A stretch of 6,646 nucleotides of DNA from CAG-390 sp051867815 (GTDB lineage Bacteria; Bacillota; Clostridia; Oscillospirales; CAG-272). Both the position numbers and the translations under genes were made by a program. Under the pieces are notes generated by a model. The model searched no databases. It was not told where the DNA came from and worked only from the letters and a program-made list of their open reading frames with translations. Position 1 is the first letter of the stretch, and every line of letters begins with the position of its first letter. Below are positions 1-5,467 of the stretch, in pieces. Where the stretch lies: positions 1 to 6,646 of the forward strand of contig JBJDZD010000114.1 of the NCBI GenBank assembly GCA_051867815.1. The letters are read 5' to 3'.

Positions 1-1229
1 CGCAAACTACAAGCCACAAGGTCAGAACCACATTTATGAGCAAAGCCAAGCGAGGTGAACGTCTTGCTACAAACGCTCCGTACGGATATATCAAGGATCC
101 CGATAACAGCGGTAACATCATTCCCGATCCCGATACCAAGGATATCGTGATCCGTATCTTTAGAGAATTCCTCAAGGATTCCAATCTGAAAAAGATAGCC
201 AAGGGCTTACAGAATGATCAGATCATTACCCCGGGGCAGTATCTGTATCAGAAGTACGGATACGTACACAGCGGTGTTGACATCACCGATCCTTACAGGT
301 GGTCAAGCACCACGATACGTTCCATCCTCCGCAATCAGGATTATATCGGCAATACCGTAAACTGTAAGACGAAGGTCAAGTCCTTTAAGATCAAAAAGCA
401 GATACGGTTGCCGAAAGAAGAATGGCTGGTATTCGAGAACACGCACGAGGCTATCATAAGCAAAGCGGATTTTGAAACGGCACAGAGCATCCTTGACGGT
501 CGCAACCGTCCCGATAAGTCCGGCAAGGTTGATATCTTCCACAACGTGATTGCCTGTGCGAGTTGCGGGAATCGAATGTATCTTCACCGAGCCAAGACCA
601 TGCTTCCCGAACAAAATTATTACAGTTGCGGATATTATCAGCGAAAGGGCAAGGACAGATGCTCGGCGCATCAGATCAACGCCATGGCACTTGAGCAGAT
701 CGTCCTTCAGCAGATCCGCTGGGTGACCGAGCTTGCAAGAGAAGATCCCGAGGTGTTTTACGAAAAGGCACGCGCCAAGAAACGCGACGAGGATAAGAAA
801 AAGCTCAAGGCGGTGAAAGCCGAGATCATCAAAGCACGCAAACGTATTGACGAGCTTGACCGCATCATTCAGAAGCTCTATGAGGACAATGTCAGCGGAC
901 GTATCACGGACGAGCGATATGATAAGATGGCGCAAAGCTATGAGACCGAGCAATCAACGCTATCAAAAAAGCTCGCCGAGCTGGAAGAAGCTGAGGCGAG
1001 CTATGGTGACGAGAGAAATTCAATAGACGATTTCATTGCAAATGCCAACAGGTTCATTGATATTCAGGAGCTGACGCCCGAGATCGTACACGCATTCATA
1101 TCCAAGATATATGTCTACGAAAAGAAGGAAAAATGGTCACGCACAGAGGGCAACGACATCGACATCGTATTCACAGTAGGATTCAGAGAACAGCATACCG
1201 TAAGAACATCCGATGCTATCGCATCGTAG
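1..1229 (+). CDS. Large serine recombinase, C-terminal part (5' end outside window)
   Basis: Site-specific recombinase of the large serine family, which integrates and excises mobile elements. The reading frame is open to the left edge (codons begin at base 3), and the residues before the first ATG at 36 (TSHKVRTTF) match the family's usual linker. That ATG is therefore internal, and the catalytic serine domain lies upstream, out of view. Numbering from base 36: the 'recombinase' DNA-binding domain covers about 1-155 (NAPYGYIKDP at 13-22, WSSTTIRSILRN at 89-100). A zinc ribbon follows with C174, C177, C198 and C209. A charged coiled coil spans about 245-325, and a C-terminal segment ends at 397. 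This order is standard for the family. The gene appears more AT-rich than those to its right, fitting acquired DNA. Family assignment is firm; the element carrying it is not visible. Confidence 0.93.
   Translation, partial: QTTSHKVRTTFMSKAKRGERLATNAPYGYIKDPDNSGNIIPDPDTKDIVIRIFREFLKDSNLKKIAKGLQNDQIITPGQYLYQKYGYVHSGVDITDPYRWSSTTIRSILRNQDYIGNTVNCKTKVKSFKIKKQIRLPKEEWLVFENTHEAIISKADFETAQSILDGRNRPDKSGKVDIFHNVIACASCGNRMYLHRAKTMLPEQNYYSCGYYQRKGKDRCSAHQINAMALEQIVLQQIRWVTELAREDPEVFYEKARAKKRDEDKKKLKAVKAEIIKARKRIDELDRIIQKLYEDNVSGRITDERYDKMAQSYETEQSTLSKKLAELEEAEASYGDERNSIDDFIANANRFIDIQELTPEIVHAFISKIYVYEKKEKWSRTEGNDIDIVFTVGFREQHTVRTSDAIAS
1211..1226. repeat. Short perfect inverted repeat at the recombinase stop
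   Basis: CGATGC and GCATCG flank a 4-nt loop (TATC), forming a 6-bp dyad over the last codons of the recombinase gene, just before the TAG stop. No clear T-tract follows on the plus strand, so terminator function is weak. It could be coincidental, or part of a recombinase binding site, since attachment sites often lie next to the recombinase gene. The sequence does not decide between these. Confidence 0.3.
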
Positions 1230-1253
1230 TTTGTCAAAGAAAGCACAGAAACA

Positions 1254-1287
1254 GAAGTACCGAGGCAAATTCATGCCTCGGTACTTC
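1254..1287 (-). terminator. Strong 14-bp hairpin, probable terminator of the thioredoxin-like gene
   Basis: The arms GAAGTACCGAGGCA (1254-1267) and TGCCTCGGTACTTC (1274-1287) are perfectly complementary around a 6-nt loop. The hairpin lies 49 bases past the stop of the minus-strand thioredoxin-like gene and 24 bases past the recombinase stop. Read on the minus strand, it is followed by a T-rich run (TGTTTCTGTGCTTTCTTT). On the plus strand GC-rich sequence follows. It is thus most like an intrinsic terminator for the minus-strand gene, though the stem could also stop or stabilise transcripts from the recombinase side. Confidence 0.65.
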
Positions 1288-1336
1288 CGCCGCCTATTTC
1301 TCCGCTAAGGATGCTGAGGCGAGGAGCAGTCCTGCT

Positions 1337-1654
1337 TTATTGTGTCACATCGTTAATCAGCGCGGCGATCGCGCTTTTGGACTGCAAGCCGCAGAGTCTC
1401 CTGACCTCCTCGCCCCTCTTCACGGCAACGAGCGTGGGAACGCGGACAATGCCGAAACGCTTTGCAAGCCCCGGCTCGGCATCAACGTCCACCTTTCCGA
1501 GGACAAAGTCGTCTCCCTCCCCCGTAAGCTCGCCGAGGACGCGAAACACCGTGCGGCAAGCACCGCAACGCTCGGCGTAAAAATCAAGCAGTACTCCCTC
1601 CTCGCCCGAAACCGCGGCTTCGATATTGTCTTCGTTCAGTTTGATTTCCTTCAT
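1337..1654 (-). CDS. Thioredoxin-like protein with atypical RCGAC active site
   Basis: A 105-residue single-domain thioredoxin fold, the usual length for a cytoplasmic thioredoxin; no signal peptide is seen. The N-terminal beta strand VLLDFYAERCGAC (21-33) aligns with the classical LVDFWAEWCGPC. Both redox cysteines (C30, C33) and the cis-proline loop (RVPT, P73) are kept. The tryptophan before the first cysteine is arginine (R29), and the proline between the cysteines is alanine (A32). KVDVDAEPGLAKRFGIVRVPTL is a typical thioredoxin core. An extra cysteine (C88) occurs near the C-terminus. It should be a thiol-disulfide oxidoreductase or reductant for a specific partner, possibly with altered redox potential or specificity. 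The start is supported by GGGAGGG (1660-1666 on the complement) five bases upstream. It is transcribed away from the rnf operon, so no functional link is implied. Confidence 0.88.
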   Translation of the reverse strand: MKEIKLNEDNIEAAVSGEEGVLLDFYAERCGACRTVFRVLGELTGEGDDFVLGKVDVDAEPGLAKRFGIVRVPTLVAVKRGEEVRRLCGLQSKSAIAALINDVTQ

Positions 1655-1762
1655 TGTATCCCTCCCATGATTTTTCGTTTACATTATTATGCACCGTTTT
1701 TGAATTTCCACAGTCGAAAGCGGCGACAATTTCATTTTCGCCAAATAATTCATAATTTGTAC

Positions 1763-1791
1763 TTGACTTTTTCCCATGTATGTAGTATAAT
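1763..1791 (+). promoter_or_regulatory. Near-consensus sigma-A promoter of the flavin/Rnf operon
   Basis: TTGACT (1763-1768) and TATAAT (1786-1791) are separated by exactly 17 bases, and the surrounding DNA is AT-rich. The predicted transcription start is about 1797-1799, which leaves roughly 138 nt of leader before the start codon at 1936. No other comparably good promoter was seen before the packed downstream genes, so it probably drives the whole operon. Confidence 0.8.
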
Positions 1792-1834
1792 AATGATGAA
1801 TGCGGCAAGTCGCAAGCCGGCCGAGAGCAATCGC

Positions 1835-1854
1835 TTTATTACCTATTTAATAAA
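1835..1854. promoter_or_regulatory. AT-rich dyad in the leader, candidate operator
   Basis: TTTATTA and TAATAAA form a perfect 7-bp inverted repeat with a 6-base spacer, about 37 bases downstream of the predicted transcription start. The 7-6-7 layout matches the geometry of the NADH-sensing repressor Rex (consensus TTGTTAA-N6-TTAACAA), but only four of seven positions per half-site agree. A repressor bound here would block transcription of the operon. An RNA hairpin of this composition would be weak. Operator function is inferred from layout and gene content only. Confidence 0.3.
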
Positions 1855-1935
1855 CTCGTTCGCCTACATACCGCGCCCGACGTCGGCGGAGCATTGCCAC
1901 ACACAAAACATTTTCTTTAAAGGAGAAAAACACAA

Positions 1936-2976
1936 ATGAAGAAGATTCTCGCAATCGCTCTCTGCGTAGTTATGGTTCTCGCAGCCGTAGCATGCACACC
2001 CACCGTAACCGAAAAAGAGTACAAGCTCGGAATGGGCATCGTCGTAAGCACCGCAAGCTCCAAGACCGGCACCGCACAGGTTGACGCTACCGTTGCCGCA
2101 GTCGTTCTCGACGCCGAGGGCAAGATCGTTGCAGCTCGAATCGACGTTGCTCAGAACAAGATGACCGTTACCGACGGCGCTGTTGATACCGCTAAGGTAT
2201 TCGAGAGCAAGAGAGAGCTTGGCGACCGTTACGGCATGGCAGGCAAGGTTGATAACAATGGCGACGGCGTTATGCTCGAGTGGTACGAACAGGTCAACGC
2301 TCTCGAGACCTACCTCGTTGGCAAGACCGTAGCCGAGGTTGAGGCTATGACCACCCAGGAAGTTAACGCTCACAACATCTCCACCGACGAAGCACTCCTC
2401 ACCGCAGGCTGCACCATGGACATCGTTGCTTTCCGCGACGCTGTCGTTAAGGCTTGCAAGGATGACCAGGCTATGACCTTCAAGACCGCTTCCGACTTCA
2501 CCGTAGGCGTTGCAGTTAACACCACCGCTGCTGAGTCCACCGCCGCTACTGCAGATGCAGAAGGCGTTGTAAAGATGTACTCCGATTTCGCTGCTTCCGT
2601 TATTGTTGACGGCAAGATCGTCGCTTCTCTCAACGACGCTATCCAGCCCCAGATCAAGATCAACGCTGCAGGCGAGATCACCGGCGCTACCTTCTCCGAC
2701 ACCAAGCGCGGCCTCAAGGAAGACTACAACATGGCTAAATACGGTGCAAGCATGGATAACGACGGCGACGGCCGCGTTCTTGAGTGGTACGTTCAGTCCG
2801 AAGCGTTCTCCAAGTTCGTTGTCGGCATGACCGGCGCCGAGGTTGAGGCTATGACCACCAAGGAAGCAGGCGGTCACCAGATCTCCGATAACGCTGACCT
2901 CCTTTCCGCAGGTTGCACCATCCAGATCACCGGCATCAAGGCAGTTGTTGCCAAGTCCGTTACCAACGCAAGATAA
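1936..2976 (+). CDS. Lipoprotein with two tandem FMN-binding-domain-like repeats
   Basis: A 346-residue exported protein. The first 20 residues form a lipoprotein signal (MKK, hydrophobic core, then AAVAC with C20), though the -3 position is Ala rather than the usual Leu. The mature part holds two homologous repeats, about 47-174 and 215-342. Shared features are a strand with GKIVA (62-66 and 226-230), a K-R-x-L...Y-x-M segment, a DxNxDG or DxDxDG loop (106-111 and 274-279), LEWY, the identical stretch AEVEAMTT (132-139 and 300-307), and a C-terminal LLTAGCT or LLSAGCT. The layout resembles the FMN-binding domain family found beside clostridial Rnf genes. Repeat 2 has TGATFS (249-254), similar to the (S/T)GAT flavinylation motif; repeat 1 has TAKVFE there. 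RBS AAAGGAG lies 10 bases before the ATG. The gap to the transferase gene is only 27 bases. Likely an extracytoplasmic flavin or electron-carrier protein; its exact role is unknown. Confidence 0.82.
   Translation: MKKILAIALCVVMVLAAVACTPTVTEKEYKLGMGIVVSTASSKTGTAQVDATVAAVVLDAEGKIVAARIDVAQNKMTVTDGAVDTAKVFESKRELGDRYGMAGKVDNNGDGVMLEWYEQVNALETYLVGKTVAEVEAMTTQEVNAHNISTDEALLTAGCTMDIVAFRDAVVKACKDDQAMTFKTASDFTVGVAVNTTAAESTAATADAEGVVKMYSDFAASVIVDGKIVASLNDAIQPQIKINAAGEITGATFSDTKRGLKEDYNMAKYGASMDNDGDGRVLEWYVQSEAFSKFVVGMTGAEVEAMTTKEAGGHQISDNADLLSAGCTIQITGIKAVVAKSVTNAR
2074..2457 (+). repeat. Internal protein-coding duplication, copy 1
   Basis: Encodes residues about 47-174 of the lipoprotein and pairs with the segment at 2578-2961. 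The two are diverged along most of their length but share an exact 24-base match (2332-2355 against 2836-2859, an offset of 504 bases) coding for AEVEAMTT. The rest is recognisable mainly at protein level, which points to an old intragenic duplication. This copy lacks the GAT-like threonine motif. Confidence 0.75.
2578..2961 (+). repeat. Internal protein-coding duplication, copy 2
   Basis: Encodes residues about 215-342 and is the partner of the repeat at 2074-2457. Relative to copy 1 it has a one-residue deletion before GKIVA and a small insertion (about three residues) before the acidic loop. It carries the fuller acidic loop DNDGDG and the TGATFS segment, so it is the better candidate for covalent flavin attachment, if any occurs. 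Confidence 0.75.
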
Positions 2977-2989
2977 TCAAAAAAACCAC

Positions 2990-2994
2990 GGGAG
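2990..2994 (+). promoter_or_regulatory. Ribosome binding site that decides the apbE start
   Basis: GGGAG lies directly against the ATG at 2995, leaving no spacer, but is nine bases before the in-frame GTG at 3004. Initiation is therefore more likely at the GTG, which also gives a typical lipoprotein N-terminus (MKKIKS). Confidence 0.65.
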
Positions 2995-3003
2995 ATGGGA
3001 ATT

Positions 3004-4071
3004 GTGAAAAAAATCAAATCAATTACCTGTCTTTGTCTTATTTGGGGGCTGCTCGTCTTTTTGACGGGCTGCCCTCAATCTGCTACAAAGACAGAACCGC
3101 GTGGAAAGGTGTATTTCACATTTTTTGACACAGTTTCCTATATTTACAGCTACGCGGGAGATTCCGAGGCGGTTTTTGACGAAAATTGCGCCCTTGCCGC
3201 GAGCATTCTTGAAGAATATCACGCGCTTTTTGACATTTATTACCCCCACAGCTCCGACTTTAATACCCTTTACGACGTCAACAAGAACGCCGGCGGCTCG
3301 CCCATGAAGGTGGACGGGAAACTCATTGATTTCCTGCTTTACGCCAAGGAACTTTACGAGCTGACAAACGGAGAAATGAACATCATGATGGGTGCGGTCC
3401 TCCGCCCCTGGCACGAATGCCGAACCGCGGCAAAGGACAACCCCTCCTCCGCCGCAATACCGACAAAGGAAGTGCTTGACGAAGCTGCTTCTCACATCTC
3501 CATCGACCTGCTTGAGATCGACGAGGAGAATTCCACCGTCCGCATCACCGACCCGGCGGCATCAATAGACGTCGGCGCGCTCGGCAAGGGCTACGCCACC
3601 GAAATGGCGGCTCAGGCACTTGAAGAAAAGGGCGTAACGTCCTACGTACTCAATATCGGCGGAAATATCCGCATCATCGGCACGAAGCCCGACGGCTCCG
3701 GCTGGCTAACCGGCATAAAGGATCCCGCCAACAGCGATTCCGCCTATGCCCTCTACCTGACCTTGTCAAATACCTCGTGCGTAACCTCCGGTGTTTATGA
3801 AAGATTCTTCACCGTGGGCGGCGTACGCTATCATCATATAATAGATAAAGACACCTGCATGCCCTCCCGGCATTTTGCGTCGGTGAGCGTCATTACTCAA
3901 AACAGCGCGCTTGCCGACTGTCTTTCCACCGCCCTCTTTTGCATGTCCATTGAAGAAGGACAGGCACTCGTTGAGAGTCTTGAGGGTGTTGAAGTCCTTT
4001 GGATAACCGAGGACGGAACGCAGTACCAAAGCTCCGGGCTTTCCGCGCTCGTTACAGAAAGAAAACAATAA
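3004..4071 (+). CDS. apbE: FAD:protein FMN transferase (ApbE family), lipoprotein
   Basis: Transfers FMN from FAD to a threonine of target flavoproteins outside the membrane. Expected targets here are RnfG and RnfD. From the GTG start it has 355 residues, close to the family norm. A lipoprotein signal ends at LTGC (C23). Family motifs in order: YHALFDIYYPHSSDFNTLYD (72-91), the core DVGALGKGYA (189-198), IGGNIR (218-223), TSGVYERFF (261-269), HHIIDKDT (277-284) and ALADCLSTALF (302-312), the last containing an Asp implicated in Mg2+ binding. The usual glycine of the HIxDPxTG motif is Cys (DKDTCMP), and the usual FDPTVG-like segment reads MNIMMG (125-130); both are modest departures. An alternative ATG at 2995 adds three residues but has no RBS spacing. 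The gene sits between the flavin-domain lipoprotein and rnfC, with no terminator on either side. Confidence 0.93.
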   Translation: MKKIKSITCLCLIWGLLVFLTGCPQSATKTEPRGKVYFTFFDTVSYIYSYAGDSEAVFDENCALAASILEEYHALFDIYYPHSSDFNTLYDVNKNAGGSPMKVDGKLIDFLLYAKELYELTNGEMNIMMGAVLRPWHECRTAAKDNPSSAAIPTKEVLDEAASHISIDLLEIDEENSTVRITDPAASIDVGALGKGYATEMAAQALEEKGVTSYVLNIGGNIRIIGTKPDGSGWLTGIKDPANSDSAYALYLTLSNTSCVTSGVYERFFTVGGVRYHHIIDKDTCMPSRHFASVSVITQNSALADCLSTALFCMSIEEGQALVESLEGVEVLWITEDGTQYQSSGLSALVTERKQ

Positions 4072-4105
4072 TAAAAATAATATATAAAAATACAGGAGGA
4101 GTGCT

Positions 4106-5455
4106 GTGATTTTCAAAAAAGAAGTCTCATCCCTGCATGTTCCGCACAACAAGAACACGGCGGGATGCGAGCCTGTGAAAATTGATACACCCAAAGAAGT
4201 TGTCCTTCCCATGAACATGCATCTCGGCTCCGACGCAATTCCGATCGTCAAGGCCGGAGACCACGTATACCTCGGACAACTCATTGCAAATGAAGGCGAA
4301 TGGCTTTCATCCCCCGTTCACGCAACCGTTTCCGGCACCGTAACCGCCGTTGAACCCATCCCCACCGCTTCCGGCAAGGACGTAATGGCCATCCGCATCG
4401 AAAGCGACGGCAAAATGGAAAAAGACCCTGCAATGAAGGCTCCCGTTTTTGATGATGCCAAGAGCTTCCTTCAGGCAGTTCGCGAGAGCGGAGTTGTGGG
4501 TCTCGGCGGCGCGGCATGCCCCATCTACGCAAAGTTCAACGAGGCGACAGGACCCGACTACAAGGTTGACACCGTCCTCATCAACGCCGCAGAGTGTGAG
4601 CCTTACATCACAAGCGACCACAGAATGATGCTCGCGCACTCCGACCTCATCGAGGACGGCATAAACTACATGCGTAAGTACATGGCCAACTACCTCTCAA
4701 ACCCCAGATTCATGATCTGCATCGAGAAGAACAAGCCCGATGCAATCCAAGTGCTGAAGGAGCGATTTGCAAACACCCCCGACGTTATCATCCACGAGCT
4801 GAACGCCGTCTATCCCCAGGGCGCAAAGCAGGTAATGCTCTACAACGCGACGGGGCGCGTGGCCATTGCCGGCAAGCGCTTCCCTGCCTTCGGCGCGCTC
4901 ATCATCAATGTTTCCTCCATTGCCAAGCTCGCCGAATACCTCAACACGGGCATGCCCCTCGTTGAGCGCATCGTGACCGTTGACGGTCCCGCCGTAGGCA
5001 AACCCGGCAACTATATTGCCCCCATCGGCACCTCCATCCGCACTCTCCTCGAGCTTGCCAAGACCGATCTCGAGCAGGTCGGTAAGGTCGTTGTCGGCGG
5101 CCCGATGAACGGCACGGCAGTCGTTTCGCTCGACAGCCCCATCGTCAAGGTCTCCAATGCCATTCTCGCATTCGACCGAAAGGGCGCAACTCTTCCCGAC
5201 CCCACCGCCTGCATCCGTTGCAGCAAGTGCCTTGAAAAATGCCCCGTTAACATCAGCGTTTACGCGGTTGAAAAGGCACTCGCCGTAAAGGACGAAGAGG
5301 AGCGCGAAAAGGCTCTCATTGATACCGGCGTTCGCCAATGCGTTGACTGCGGATGCTGCTCCTACGTTTGCCCTGCGCACCGCCCCCTCCTTGCAATCAA
5401 TCAGGACGCAAAGAAGTGGCTCAAGGGCTACGCGCGCTCCAAAAAATCGAGATAA
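4106..5455 (+). CDS. rnfC: Rnf electron transport complex subunit C
   Basis: Peripheral cytoplasmic subunit of the Rnf ferredoxin:NAD+ oxidoreductase; RnfC is the site where NADH/NAD+ and FMN bind. It has 449 residues, normal for clostridial RnfC. The N-terminal barrel-sandwich domain covers about 1-105. A Rossmann-like nucleotide-binding part contains GLGGAACP (132-139, where the family usually has GxGGxxFP) and INAAECEPYITSDHRMM (159-175). YPQGAKQ (236-242) and an SLBB-like region (about 285-345) follow. Two [4Fe-4S] ferredoxin motifs come next: C369-x2-C372-x2-C375-x3-C379-P and C412-x2-C415-x2-C418-x3-C422-P. An additional cysteine, C417, lies inside the second motif. Translation starts at GTG with AGGAGG (4094-4099) six bases upstream. 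A 34-base AT-rich gap separates it from apbE, and the next gene begins about a dozen bases after its stop. Confidence 0.96.
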   Translation: MIFKKEVSSLHVPHNKNTAGCEPVKIDTPKEVVLPMNMHLGSDAIPIVKAGDHVYLGQLIANEGEWLSSPVHATVSGTVTAVEPIPTASGKDVMAIRIESDGKMEKDPAMKAPVFDDAKSFLQAVRESGVVGLGGAACPIYAKFNEATGPDYKVDTVLINAAECEPYITSDHRMMLAHSDLIEDGINYMRKYMANYLSNPRFMICIEKNKPDAIQVLKERFANTPDVIIHELNAVYPQGAKQVMLYNATGRVAIAGKRFPAFGALIINVSSIAKLAEYLNTGMPLVERIVTVDGPAVGKPGNYIAPIGTSIRTLLELAKTDLEQVGKVVVGGPMNGTAVVSLDSPIVKVSNAILAFDRKGATLPDPTACIRCSKCLEKCPVNISVYAVEKALAVKDEEEREKALIDTGVRQCVDCGCCSYVCPAHRPLLAINQDAKKWLKGYARSKKSR

Positions 5456-5460
5456 GGAGG
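5454..5460 (+). promoter_or_regulatory. Ribosome binding site of rnfD, overlapping the rnfC stop
   Basis: AAGGAGG begins within the TAA stop of rnfC. It is four bases from the first ATG (5465) and seven from the second (5468), which favours the second as start. The overlap suggests translational coupling of rnfC and rnfD. Confidence 0.7.
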
Positions 5461-5467
5461 AAGAATG

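Noticed and set aside
303..953. 216-codon minus-strand open frame opposite the recombinase
   Set aside because: The plus-strand frame encodes clear recombinase motifs; the antisense product resembles nothing and has no promoter or RBS support.
1325..1336. AGCAG-TC-CTGCT inverted repeat next to the thioredoxin-like stop
   Set aside because: Its two-base loop is too tight to form a stable hairpin, so it is likely chance.
1686..1714. Possible minus-strand promoter for the thioredoxin-like gene (CATAAT at 1686-1691 on the complement)
   Set aside because: The -10 is acceptable, but no believable -35 occurs at 16-18 bases; the nearest candidate is spaced 20 bases away.
1793..1939. Possible leader peptide (about 48 codons) ending over the lipoprotein start codon
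   Set aside because: Its ATGs lie at or before the predicted transcription start, so no RBS would be on the transcript. The product has no attenuator-like codon run.
1864..2877. 337-codon open frame on the minus strand opposite the lipoprotein gene
   Set aside because: It is an antisense shadow produced by the strong codon bias of the real gene. The product is low-complexity, with no recognisable domain and no convincing RBS.
4052..4083. Possible internal promoter in the AT-rich gap before rnfC
   Set aside because: A TTACAG-like -35 exists, but no good -10 lies at 17 bases; AT-richness alone explains the TATA-like strings.
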